Source: Planctomycetaceae bacterium (lineage in GTDB: Bacteria > Planctomycetota > Planctomycetia > Planctomycetales > Planctomycetaceae). From it: DNA of 57,097 nucleotides. The stretch lies in assembly GCA_021732785.1 (NCBI GenBank), contig JAKFUG010000034.1:1-57097 (forward strand), read 5' to 3'. Made by a program: the position numbers and the translations under genes. The notes beneath the pieces were generated by a model. That model was given only the letters and a program-made list of their open reading frames with translations. It was not told where the DNA came from and made no database searches. Shown piece after piece: positions 42,099 to 49,512 of this stretch. How positions within the stretch are numbered: position 1 is the first letter of the stretch; the number at the start of each line of letters is the position of its first letter.

Positions 42099-42860
42099 CT
42101 AGAAGTGCAGATCCACCACACGACCGGGAATCAAGCGAATCCAGCGAACATCGGTGGAAAGGACTTCCCCTGCCTTGGTCTTCTTCTCGGCTTTGATGGC
42201 ATAAATGTGCGGGACCCCGGGCAACAGCGGATCTTTCAGTTCCAGCCGCCAAAGTTTGCCGGTCCAGACGGACTTCATTCCCCGCGCGGAGACGTCTAGA
42301 TCTTCCGGAAGGTAAACATCCACCGCGGCCATCCGCGGGTGTTTCTCATCGTCGAAGATGCGGGATCGCTGCTGATACGTGCGGCCCAAAGTTCCCGGCG
42401 GCGGGGCCATGCCGAAGCGGTTGTAACCGGGCCGATCCAGATTGCCGCCGTTCGATGTCGCTGGTGCATAGTCCTGGGAAAGCGGAGTGGGCGTCAGCAT
42501 TTGTCCGAACGGCAAGGGGGCCGCGTCTCCATCCATGACCGTGCCGGCATTCGGCATCGGTGAGTAAACCGGACCTTGCGGTGGAGACGTGAATGTCGGG
42601 TTGGAGGGTGGATTCAGCGTTGGCATCGGCCCCGGCGGAGGTGCCGGTGGCAGTCCGGATTGGAACTGAGGGACCGGCGGTGCGGGGAAGCCATTCGGCA
42701 TGGGGATGGGAGATAAGGGTGCGGCCGGAGGCGGGGCCACCTGGCTGATTTGACGAACATTCGTTCGATTGCACGGACATTCCGCCATGACAGCGGCGGC
42801 GTGGGACACGCTCGCAGCACACGCGACGCCGAAACTCACCGACTTCCAGCCACGGAACAT
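42099..42860 (-). CDS. exported Pro-rich protein of unknown function
   Basis: The protein has 253 residues from the ATG at 42860, preceded by GAGGTGG. Residues 1-25 form a signal peptide (VSFGVACAASVSHAAAVMA). Next come CPCNRTN and 100 residues rich in Pro, Gly and Met (PAPPVPQFQSGLPPAPPPG), which look unstructured. The C-terminal 80 residues form a compact beta-rich domain: MAAVDVYLPEDLDVSARGM, then SVWTGKLWRLELKDPLLPGV and HIYAIKAEKKT, ending in DLHF. This domain recalls TIGR03000-type planctomycete domains (VYLPEDA, then ...) in which strands are separated by a W, though the typical length is shorter. It is probably secreted or at the surface. Confidence 0.68.
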   Translation of the reverse strand: MFRGWKSVSFGVACAASVSHAAAVMAECPCNRTNVRQISQVAPPPAAPLSPIPMPNGFPAPPVPQFQSGLPPAPPPGPMPTLNPPSNPTFTSPPQGPVYSPMPNAGTVMDGDAAPLPFGQMLTPTPLSQDYAPATSNGGNLDRPGYNRFGMAPPPGTLGRTYQQRSRIFDDEKHPRMAAVDVYLPEDLDVSARGMKSVWTGKLWRLELKDPLLPGVPHIYAIKAEKKTKAGEVLSTDVRWIRLIPGRVVDLHF

Positions 42861-43055
42861 GATCCACCTCATCGCTAACGGGCGTCCGAATTCCCACGCG
42901 TGTCCAAATGGCACGGCGGGATGACCAGACAACTCTACCCGCGCGGTGACCCGACGCAGCGATGCAGCAGCATCCACGGCGGTTTTCCCCCAGTGACTTT
43001 GCGGGGGATGCGTCTCGCACCGGTCCAGCAAAGACGCCGGGCGCTGTCGAGGAAA

Positions 43056-44456
43056 TTACTCCACATATTGGCGGAGGTGCGATGGCGCGTGTGTCAGGAA
43101 TTTCGGGGGCGGCGGCGTATCGACGGCGTTGATTGCCGGTTCGCACTGTTCCTCATTCGACAAACGCAGACTCGGAGGCATGTTTTCGGGCGTATCACTC
43201 ACGCGGCGAATTTCGGCACCGAGAACATTCAGCTTGCGCTCGAGTTGTTCATATCCCCGATCGAGATGGTAGATCCGGCGAATCACGGAATCACCTTCCG
43301 CCGCGAGGGCCGCGAGTAATAATGCCGCGCTCGCGCGCAGATCGGACGCCATCACGCACGCACCGCTGAGCGGTTTACCACCGGCGATGATGCCGCTGGC
43401 TCCTTCCCGACGGACATTCGCTCCCAATCGACACAATTCGGGAATATGCAGAAAACGGTCCGGGAAGACTTTGTCGTTGACGACGCTGATCCCCTCCGCC
43501 TGGGTGAGCAACGCGGTTAACTGCGCCTGCACATCAGTGGGGATGCCGGGGTAAGGCAAAGCGGTGATATCGCACGGCCGCAACGGTTGATTCCCGGCGA
43601 CACGAATTGTTGTGCCGGTCCCTTCAATCGAAACGCCGATCGATCGCAGTGTGTCGGTCACCGCGGCAAGGTGCGAGCGGCACACGTTGGTGATTCTTAA
43701 CTCGCCACCCGTGATCGCTCCCGCCACCATCAACGTTGCCGCTTCGATCCGATCCGGGATAACGGTATGTTCGATTCCCTGCAGCCGCTCAATCCCTTTG
43801 ATGTGCAACACCGGCGTACCCAGCCCGGAGATTTTCGCACCGGCCCGATTGAGAAAATGGCCTAAATCGACGACTTCGGGTTCGCACGCCGCGGCGGCAA
43901 TCGTGGTGGTTCCCTCGGCAAAGCACGCCGCCGTCATGACATTGCAGGTGCCTGTGACCGTGCTGCCGAACGAGCCCCCGAGGTAGATTTCGGTCCCGAT
44001 CAACCGCTCGGCTTTGGCGAAGACGTAACCCCGTTCCACCGTGATTTCGGCCCCCAGCGCGCGCAGGCCTTTCAGATGCAGATCAATCGGGCGATGGCCA
44101 ATGTTGCAGCCGCCGGGGAGAGAGACACACGCCCGCTTGCGACGCCCGAGCAACGGCCCCAGGACGCACACGCTGGCCCGCATGCGGCGAACCAGTTCGT
44201 AGTCGGCGAGGCACGGTTGATCGTCGTCGACCGACAGCGTCATGCCCCCGCCGGGAGCACGCACGCAACTCATCCCGAGCGATTGCAGAACTTGCCCGAG
44301 CGTCGACACATCCGCAAGTTCCGGGACATTGCGGAGCGTCGTGGGACCATCGAGTGCGAGGGCGGCCGCCATGATGGGCAGCGCTGCATTCTTCGCGCCG
44401 CTGACGGCGACGGTGCCACGGAGCGGCTGACCGCCCCGAACGACGAACATGTCCAT
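43056..44456 (-). CDS. murA: UDP-N-acetylglucosamine 1-carboxyvinyltransferase
   Basis: The protein has 466 residues, about 45 more than E. coli MurA. It transfers enolpyruvate to UDP-GlcNAc, the first committed step of peptidoglycan synthesis, in the cytoplasm. The start (MDMFVVRGG) and [20 protein letters not shown] with Lys23 fit the family; the active-site Cys117 is present in [19 protein letters not shown], so the enzyme should be fosfomycin-sensitive. Later blocks ([50 protein letters not shown]) are complete. The last 45 residues form a Pro-rich tail without counterpart. Its presence agrees with recent evidence that planctomycetes make peptidoglycan. Confidence 0.96.
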   Translation of the reverse strand: MDMFVVRGGQPLRGTVAVSGAKNAALPIMAAALALDGPTTLRNVPELADVSTLGQVLQSLGMSCVRAPGGGMTLSVDDDQPCLADYELVRRMRASVCVLGPLLGRRKRACVSLPGGCNIGHRPIDLHLKGLRALGAEITVERGYVFAKAERLIGTEIYLGGSFGSTVTGTCNVMTAACFAEGTTTIAAAACEPEVVDLGHFLNRAGAKISGLGTPVLHIKGIERLQGIEHTVIPDRIEAATLMVAGAITGGELRITNVCRSHLAAVTDTLRSIGVSIEGTGTTIRVAGNQPLRPCDITALPYPGIPTDVQAQLTALLTQAEGISVVNDKVFPDRFLHIPELCRLGANVRREGASGIIAGGKPLSGACVMASDLRASAALLLAALAAEGDSVIRRIYHLDRGYEQLERKLNVLGAEIRRVSDTPENMPPSLRLSNEEQCEPAINAVDTPPPPKFLTHAPSHLRQYVE

Positions 44457-44537
44457 CCTTGGACCTTTCCGCCTTCAATCGCCTGGTGCGATCATGAAAG
44501 CGTCAGCAACGACACCTCGTGTGTCGTTGAGGAGAAA

Positions 44538-44807
44538 TCAAAACGGGGACTGAAAACCCATCACTTGAAAACGGGCAAGATCCAGCGGCTGGGTAATTTT
44601 GACGGCCTGAATCGCATCGTACGACAACATCACTTTTCGCGCCCCGTAACTGTCGGGGATATCGCGTTCCAGCAAGATGATGCTGCCGGAGATCAAGAAA
44701 TCAACGAAGGGAACCGCTTCGTTGAAGGTGGTGACGACCAGACCCTGGCGGTTGATGGTCTCGGGCCAGTTTTCGAAGATTGACCGCCAGGCTTCTGCCG
44801 CGTGCAT
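44538..44807 (-). CDS. small conserved-looking protein of unknown function
   Basis: The protein has 89 residues from the ATG at 44807, preceded by a strong AGGAGG at seven bases. The longer frame upstream is not used, since it runs through the tRNA-Glu gene. The sequence is AWRSIFENWPETINRQGLVV, then TTFNEAVPFVDFLISGSIIL, then LERDIPDSYGARKVMLSYDA and KITQPLDLARFQVMGF. It has the mixed pattern of a small alpha/beta cytoplasmic protein. It lies between tRNA-Glu and murA on the same strand. I cannot name the family. Confidence 0.72.
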   Translation of the reverse strand: MHAAEAWRSIFENWPETINRQGLVVTTFNEAVPFVDFLISGSIILLERDIPDSYGARKVMLSYDAIQAVKITQPLDLARFQVMGFQSPF

Positions 44808-44879
44808 CAGACATCCTCCTGAATGTTGTCCGTCGTCCGGTATCAAACCGGAAGACGTCACAACGATGCGACGCAAAAA

Positions 44880-44952
44880 TGACCCCAAGGGGATTCGAAC
44901 CCCTGTACTCGGACTGAAAATCCGATGTCCTAGGCCTCTAGACGATGGGGCC
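44880..44952 (-). tRNA. tRNA-Glu (anticodon TTC)
   Basis: The 73-base cloverleaf is complete: acceptor GGCCCCA/TGGGGTC with one G-T pair, anticodon stem TCGGA/TCCGA with loop TTTTCAG (TTC at positions 34-36), and T arm AGGGG-TTCGAAT-CCCCT. The discriminator is A. The CCA end is not encoded. TTTTT follows at once and probably ends transcription. Confidence 0.97.
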
Positions 44953-44964
44953 ATCGCGGGCGAG

Positions 44965-44993
44965 AGTCTAAGCAATCATCGAGTGGACGGCAA
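44965..44993 (-). promoter_or_regulatory. sigma-70-type promoter of tRNA-Glu
   Basis: TTGCCG (44988-44993) and TAGACT (44965-44970) are separated by exactly 17 bases, and the tRNA begins 12 bases after the -10. Spacing and position make this the likely tRNA promoter. Confidence 0.65.
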
Positions 44994-45083
44994 GGGATGG
45001 CGGATCGAGATTTCCGCCAGCGGCAAGACCACTCCCGCTGCGCGACGTCACCCGCGGCAAAACCGGAAAAACAGCCATTCCCC

Positions 45084-45380
45084 TTACGAGGGCGTTGACG
45101 CCGAAGCCGGATCATTTCCGTTGACGGCCGATGATTCCGCGTGACTCGGCACTTCAAGTGAAACCGCAGGCTGGCTGACAGAGGAACTCCCGGAATCCGT
45201 TCCCGTCGCGTTTTGGTTAAACGCCTGGATGGCGGCATAAACCTCACTACGGTGAATGGGCACTTCGCGGGGGGCTTCGATGCCGAGGCGCACTTTGTCA
45301 CCGCGGATTTCCACGACGGTAATGACGATGGCATCGTTCACAACGATGCTTTCGTTTTTCTTACGCGACAACACCAGCAT
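45084..45380 (-). CDS. csrA: carbon storage regulator CsrA with C-terminal extension
   Basis: The protein has 98 residues from the ATG at 45380; GGAG lies six bases before it, which favours this start over an ATG two codons earlier. The core (residues 1-55) is typical: LVLSRKKNESIVVNDAIVIT, VVEIRGDKVRLGIEAPREVP and IHRSEVYAAI. The two arginines needed for RNA binding are in place (RKK near residue 6 and PREVPIHR). CsrA binds GGA motifs in mRNA 5' regions and, with FliW, adjusts flagellin synthesis. The last 40 residues are Ser/Asn/Ala-rich and disordered, unlike the 61-residue E. coli protein. Given its RNA role it may regulate the flagellar genes nearby. Confidence 0.95.
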   Translation of the reverse strand: MLVLSRKKNESIVVNDAIVITVVEIRGDKVRLGIEAPREVPIHRSEVYAAIQAFNQNATGTDSGSSSVSQPAVSLEVPSHAESSAVNGNDPASASTPS

Positions 45381-45489
45381 AGCCATCTCCGAGGGCTTCT
45401 CGACTCCTCATTGCCGGCTCTCCTATGCTGCGCAGATTGCGTCAGCACAGACCGGTCTCACATCCTGCATCACAATGGGTGCGGAGTCG

Positions 45490-45518
45490 ATTGTAGAGGT
45501 TACAATTGGCGCGGTCAA
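45490..45518 (-). promoter_or_regulatory. strong sigma-70-type promoter of csrA
   Basis: TTGACC (45513-45518) and TACAAT (45490-45495) are spaced by exactly 17 bases on the minus strand. The csrA start is about 110 bases downstream, giving a leader of roughly 100 bases. The rest of 45381-45744 holds no gene I can support. Confidence 0.75.
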
Positions 45519-45697
45519 GTAGAAAGTTCAGGCGCGCAAAGACTTTCGGTGGCGGGAGCGGCTCCCGACCGATGGAGACAGGTTTCTGGTAAGAAGTTTT
45601 TCAACGGCCGACGAATCGCGGCGCGAGAAACCGACGGGAACAGAGATCGCCTGAATCACGATCCGGCGCTGGGGCGATCCCGTTCCGTCTGACGGAC

Positions 45698-45729
45698 GAT
45701 CCGGCGAGCGTGACACGCTGCCGGATCGA
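45698..45729 (-). terminator. hairpin after the HU-like gene
   Basis: A 9-bp stem CGATCCGGC/GCCGGATCG (45698-45706 with 45721-45729) continues inward with AGCG/CGCT. It lies 16 bases past the stop of the HU-like gene. No T-run follows, so it may be a factor-assisted terminator or a 3' stabiliser. Confidence 0.5.
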
Positions 45730-45744
45730 CACGCCGTGGACACG

Positions 45745-46068
45745 CTATGCCATTTCTTTCAACGCCTTGAGGGGGCGCAGTTTGACCTTGCGGCTGGCCG
45801 GCTTGGCTGCCACTTTCATCATCTCACCCGGCTTGAACGGGTTGGGCTTGGTGCCGGCTTTGGTGGCCGGCTTTTGCACCACGGTGATCTTCATCAGGCC
45901 GGGAACGGCAAACACGCCCGGACCCTTCTTGCCAATTTCCTTGCCGATCAATGCCGACAATTCTTCGAACACCTTCGCGATGTCCTTCCGGGCAATGCCG
46001 GTCGACTCGGCCAACGCGGCCAGAATTTCGGATTTGCTCTTCGGCTTCGCGGTCTCGGTCCCTGCCAT
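45745..46068 (-). CDS. HU-family DNA-binding protein
   Basis: The protein has 107 residues. It has the HU/IHF order: helical start SKSEILAALAESTGIARKDI, FEELSALIGKEIGKKGPGVF, then the beta arm region PGLMKITVVQKPATKAGTKP, NPFKPGEMMKVAAKPASRKV and the closing RPLKALKEMA. The NPFKPGE part matches the GxNPxTGE arm tip, with the Pro that intercalates. It binds and bends DNA as a dimer. It has a short Lys-rich N-terminal extension. A good promoter lies upstream and a hairpin after the stop, so it is probably monocistronic. Confidence 0.94.
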   Translation of the reverse strand: MAGTETAKPKSKSEILAALAESTGIARKDIAKVFEELSALIGKEIGKKGPGVFAVPGLMKITVVQKPATKAGTKPNPFKPGEMMKVAAKPASRKVKLRPLKALKEMA

Positions 46069-46169
46069 CTTTCTGCTCCTGCTCGGCGACGTTCTTGTCA
46101 GCGACTTCCTGTGCTGTTGCGACGACCATGTCTCGGTGAGGTCTCACATGATCCTCATATCGACGCGCT

Positions 46170-46198
46170 AGTAAACTGGCCGGAAATTCGCTTGTCAA
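46170..46198 (-). promoter_or_regulatory. sigma-70-type promoter of the HU-like gene
   Basis: A perfect TTGACA (46193-46198) is followed after 17 bases by TTTACT (46170-46175). The HU start is about 100 bases downstream. The divergent receiver gene begins on the other side at 46385; I see no clear promoter for it in the rest of this gap. Confidence 0.65.
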
Positions 46199-46384
46199 TC
46201 AAGCGAGCGTCATTTTTCCCTTGTTTTCTAGGGATTGTCTTCGGTGCGGGGTGAGAGTCCCCGTCGACGATCCTTTTCCCGATTGCCCTTTTCCCCGTTG
46301 CGTCCGGTTGCTCGTTCGGGTATCCCCTTCTATTATGCAGCGCTGAATCCTACCCCGTTGCCTCCCGTGCAAGGGGACCAACCC

Positions 46385-46951
46385 ATGTCTGAAGCTGATC
46401 GCTGGTCAACACTCTCGGCGCAGGAAGTCCCCTTTCGGATGCTCCTGTTGATCGATGATGATCCGCACACGGCCACCTTCGTCAAGCAGGTCTTTGAACC
46501 GCACGGGGTGACCGTGCGCGTGGCGAAAGATGGCGGGCAAGCGCAATCGTCGTTCGTCATGCACAAGCCCGATCTGGTCGTTCTCGACCTGATTCTTCCC
46601 GGTGAAAGTGGCTTCGAGATTTGCGAACGGCTGAAGCACACCAATGACACCGTTCCCGTGCTGGCGCTGACCGCGATTGAGATGGAAGATTCCCGCGTGC
46701 TGGCCGACCGCGTGGGCGTGGATGCTTATCTCACTAAGCCCGTCAGCCCCGAAGCTTTGGTCGTTGCCGCGGGGGATGTCGTGAAACGCGTCTGGCGGCG
46801 CGTGCATCAGCTCGACGAACCCGAGTCCGACGGAGAACGCGTGCGGTTTACCTGTCATTGCGGGAAAAAATTCAAAGTCAGCCCGGCCCATCGCGGCAAA
46901 AGTATGACCTGTCCACAATGTGGTGAGCCGCTGGTCGTTCCCAAGCGTTAA
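46385..46951 (+). CDS. CheY-like receiver with C-terminal zinc-ribbon
   Basis: The protein has 188 residues from the ATG at 46385, preceded by AAGGGG. The receiver (about 18-135) is complete: acidic pocket LLLIDDDPH, phosphate-accepting Asp67 (LVVLDLILPGESG), Thr95 and Lys117 (AYLTKPVSPEAL). A linker leads to a zinc-ribbon with four Cys: FTCHCGKKFKVSPAHRGKSM, then TCPQCGEPL (Cys156, 158, 175, 178). There is no known output domain, so the zinc-ribbon probably gives protein or nucleic-acid contact. The next gene, an FHA protein, begins 48 bases later on the same strand, suggesting a paired function. Confidence 0.88.
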   Translation: MSEADRWSTLSAQEVPFRMLLLIDDDPHTATFVKQVFEPHGVTVRVAKDGGQAQSSFVMHKPDLVVLDLILPGESGFEICERLKHTNDTVPVLALTAIEMEDSRVLADRVGVDAYLTKPVSPEALVVAAGDVVKRVWRRVHQLDEPESDGERVRFTCHCGKKFKVSPAHRGKSMTCPQCGEPLVVPKR

Positions 46952-46999
46952 ATCTTGCAGACAGGGATTCGTATCGGACAATGCAGAAACGGTGGGCCC

Positions 47000-47620
47000 A
47001 TGTTTGATCTGGTGATTCAAGGCGGCAAGCAGAACGGAAAGCGGTTAACGCTGCCCGAGAACAAGACGATTGTTGTCGGACGCGATGAGAGCTGTCAGCT
47101 CGTCCTCAATTCGTCGCTGGTCAGCCGCAAGCATTGCGAATTGAAACACGCCGCCGAAGGGATCTGGGCCACCGACCTGCAAAGCCAGAATGGCACGCAC
47201 GTCAACGAGATCCCCATCACGGAACCGACGCTGCTGGCCCATGCGGACATCATTCGCATTGGCCCGCTCATTCTCGAAGTTCAGGGGAAGGTCGTTCCCC
47301 CACCGGCACCATCGCCTGCGCAAGCGGTGACGATCCCCCCGAAGGCGCGAAAGGGTCCCGGGCTTTCCGACGATGAAATCGCCGCCTGGTTGGGCGAAGG
47401 CGAAACGAGTCCGGCAAAATCCGCGCAGGACACGGCGGTCTATGACATGCCGCCGGCCGCCATCGTCGCGGCGGTAGCCCCGCCACCTGTTCCGGTCGCA
47501 AAGCCCCCGTTGGCTGCGCCAGCGCCGGCACCAAAGAAATTCCGGTCGGTCAAAGAAGAAGCCGCGGACATCATTCGCCGCCACTGGGCCAACGTCCGCG
47601 GCACCGCCCCCACCGAATAA
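47000..47620 (+). CDS. FHA-domain protein
   Basis: The protein has 206 residues from the ATG at 47000. The N-terminal 100 residues form an FHA domain: IVVGRDESCQLVL with Gly27-Arg28, SLVSRKHCEL with Ser42, Arg43 and His45, and DLQSQNGTHVNE with the conserved NGT. These residues bind phosphothreonine peptides. The rest is a Pro/Ala-rich linker (PAPSPAQAVTIPPKARKGPG, then VPVAKPPLAAPAPAPKKF) and a short C-terminal helix (KEEAADIIRRHWANVRG). It has no signal peptide or membrane helix. The receiver/zinc-ribbon gene is directly upstream, so the two may work in one phospho-signalling pathway; partner kinases are not in the window. Confidence 0.88.
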   Translation: MFDLVIQGGKQNGKRLTLPENKTIVVGRDESCQLVLNSSLVSRKHCELKHAAEGIWATDLQSQNGTHVNEIPITEPTLLAHADIIRIGPLILEVQGKVVPPPAPSPAQAVTIPPKARKGPGLSDDEIAAWLGEGETSPAKSAQDTAVYDMPPAAIVAAVAPPPVPVAKPPLAAPAPAPKKFRSVKEEAADIIRRHWANVRGTAPTE

Positions 47621-47641
47621 AGTGCTAGCGCGGAAAACAAC

Positions 47642-47706
47642 ACAGGATCGCAGTTCGCGCAGCCCACATCATTCGATGCGACGGCTGAGCCGAATGGCGA
47701 TCCTGT
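47642..47706. other. structured 65-base element between convergent genes
   Basis: An outer perfect 10-bp stem (47642-47651 with 47697-47706) encloses an inner hairpin CATTCG/CGAATG (47670-47675 with 47691-47696) that abuts the right arm. It starts 21 bases after the FHA stop and lies before the end of the convergent 82-residue gene. It could act as a terminator for either side, or be a dispersed structured repeat. Confidence 0.5.
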
Positions 47707-47736
47707 TGCTCAATCTTCTGCATGCGACTGCGGAAA

Positions 47737-47985
47737 CTATTCCGCGTCGGCGGTTACGCCCGCTTCTTTTTCCGCCTTGAGACGCAGCAATTCGGCGTTG
47801 TTTGCTTCAACAGTCGCCACGGCGCGCAACCGGCGACGCAGAGCGGCACAATCCGCGTTCCACTTCCGCCACACCGGATCGGCCTTCAACACGGCGGCTT
47901 CGTTGCCCAGTTTTGAAGCCCGTTGACCCAACGTGGTTTCTGCCAGCTTGAGTTGCCGTTCCAAAGTTTCACGAGACAAAGGCAT
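47737..47985 (-). CDS. small helical protein of unknown function
   Basis: The protein has 82 residues, highly charged and helical: LSRETLERQLKLAETTLGQR, then EAAVLKADPVWRKWNADCAA and RRRLRAVATVEANNAELLRL. The heptad-like spacing of Leu suggests a coiled coil, perhaps a dimer. No signal peptide or membrane helix. An AAGG lies 13 bases before the ATG. The composition and the absence of stops support a real gene. I cannot name the family. Confidence 0.68.
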   Translation of the reverse strand: MPLSRETLERQLKLAETTLGQRASKLGNEAAVLKADPVWRKWNADCAALRRRLRAVATVEANNAELLRLKAEKEAGVTADAE

Positions 47986-48240
47986 GGCTGAACTTGACCT
48001 TTCTTCCGCATCGGCACATCGCGGTCCGAGCAGAACACTCCATGAATTCCACCCGCACTTCGGCCGACGATGATGACATCACCGAAGACTGCGGGAAATG
48101 TTCGAATCCGGAAGAGTATCGCAGATGCAGATTGCTGTCCACCCATCACAGATGGGGGTCTGTTTGCATGAACACTATTTGACGCGAGCAACGCGGAATC
48201 GAGCGTATGTTGCGGCAAGGACCAATTCAAATTGAAACGC

Positions 48241-48310
48241 GTCGGGGCAGGGGCCCCGAACAATGATTTTGGTTCGTTTTCCATTCATCGGTCGGGGCCC
48301 CCGCCCCGAC
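48241..48310. repeat. GC-rich inverted repeat ahead of the cupin gene
   Basis: Arms of 19 bases (48241-48259 and 48292-48310, one mismatch), GTCGGGGC...-type, flank a 32-base A/T-richer centre. It lies in a 426-base region without a supported gene (47986-48411). It resembles another dispersed GC-rich element rather than an operator of the cupin gene. Confidence 0.75.
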
Positions 48311-48411
48311 TCTTCAAACGGCATCACGAAAATTGCAGGACTGGTGATCTTTTCCGCGACGCGCTATTCTGCACTGCGTGAACCACCGCGCTATCACCAG
48401 GAACGACCAGC

Positions 48412-48771
48412 ATGGGATTTATCGATTTGGCTTCCATTCCCACGATTGAACCGGTGCCGGGCTGTCGGATGCGGACGCCTTTCGGTCAGAATCTGATGCT
48501 GTCCTACCTCGAAATGGACGATGGTGCCGAAGTCCCGCTGCATCACCATCCGCACGAACAGGGCGGCATTTTGATCAAAGGGAACGTGCAACTGACGATT
48601 GGCGAGGAAACGCGCGTTGTGACCGCGGGGTCGCTCTTCATCATCCCGCCGAACACGCCGCATCGGGCCGTGGCCGTGAATGGTCCGGCCGTGGTTCTCG
48701 ACGTCTTCAGCCCGGTGCGTGAAGACTATGCGGAGTTAGCGAATCGGTATATCCCGCCGGTCACCCGTTGA
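48412..48771 (+). CDS. cupin-domain protein
   Basis: The protein has 119 residues; AGGAA lies eight bases before its ATG. The cupin motif 1 is complete in GAEVPLHHHPHEQGGILIKG, with three metal-binding His and Glu (HHHPHEQ). Motif 2 (TAGSLFIIPPNTPHRAVA) supplies the last His. It is a small beta-barrel, probably a metal-dependent enzyme or sensor of small molecules; the reaction cannot be named. It has no signal peptide. It stands alone on the plus strand. Confidence 0.92.
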   Translation: MGFIDLASIPTIEPVPGCRMRTPFGQNLMLSYLEMDDGAEVPLHHHPHEQGGILIKGNVQLTIGEETRVVTAGSLFIIPPNTPHRAVAVNGPAVVLDVFSPVREDYAELANRYIPPVTR

Positions 48772-48930
48772 TTTCTTCCCGCGGTTTTCGTTCCGGTCGC
48801 ATGCGAAAGCGCCCACGAGCGCGGTCAATGGCTCGTAGGAATCAGCAGCCCCTCACGCAGTCGGTTCCTGGCCTTCTTCCCGTCTGAGCGAACTCCATTC
48901 CACGCCGTTCGGCACGAAAGGATCATCGTC

Positions 48931-49482
48931 ATGTGGTTCACCGAAGATCCGTGGCCGCCGATGTTGCTGTGCGGGATTGGTTTGCTGATCGGTCTGGGAA
49001 TGTGGGCTTCGAGTCAGCGCGTGCTCCATCTCGGAATTTCGATCGTCTCGATCCTCCTGGCGGGCGTGATTTTTTACGTTGAGCAAGTGATCGTCACGCC
49101 GGCCGAACAGGTCGAGCAGCACGTCGTCCGCTTGTGCGATGAATTCCGCCGGAAACAACCGACGGCACTCGATTATTTCTCGGCCACCGCGCCCGAACTG
49201 CGGTTGATGGCGGAAGGTGCCATGGCCCTGGTGACGATTGGCGATGATCTCTCGGTCACCGACTTCAAAACGACCATCACCAATGAAGGTTCCCGGGCGC
49301 AATGCCATTTTCGGGCGAATGCCACGATCTCGTTAGCCGGTGCGGGCAACGTCGGCCGCCAACCCGCCCGGTTTCTGCTCACGTGGGCGAAAGAAGGCAA
49401 CGACTGGAAGATCGTCGGCGTGAAGCGGCTCAATCCCGTCAATGGCAGCGACATGGGGATAATGGACTCCAAGCCGAATTAG
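48931..49482 (+). CDS. membrane protein of unknown function
   Basis: The protein has 183 residues; AAAGGA precedes the ATG. Two membrane helices fill residues 9-55 (PMLLCGIGLLIGLGMWASSQ, then HLGISIVSILLAGVIFYV). The C-terminal 120 residues (HVVRLCDEFRRKQPTALDYF, then FLLTWAKEGNDWKIVGVKRL) resemble NTF2-like domains, which bind small ligands or act as docking modules. The domain would face the cytoplasm or the periplasm depending on the topology of the hairpin, which I cannot settle. It is convergent with the next gene. Confidence 0.72.
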   Translation: MWFTEDPWPPMLLCGIGLLIGLGMWASSQRVLHLGISIVSILLAGVIFYVEQVIVTPAEQVEQHVVRLCDEFRRKQPTALDYFSATAPELRLMAEGAMALVTIGDDLSVTDFKTTITNEGSRAQCHFRANATISLAGAGNVGRQPARFLLTWAKEGNDWKIVGVKRLNPVNGSDMGIMDSKPN

Positions 49483-49512
49483 CACGGCCTGAAGTTCAAT
49501 CTTGATTCCCGC

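Noticed and set aside
44808-44975. N-terminal extension of the 89-residue protein
   Set aside because: The extension translates the tRNA-Glu gene; a strong AGGAGG marks the inner ATG.
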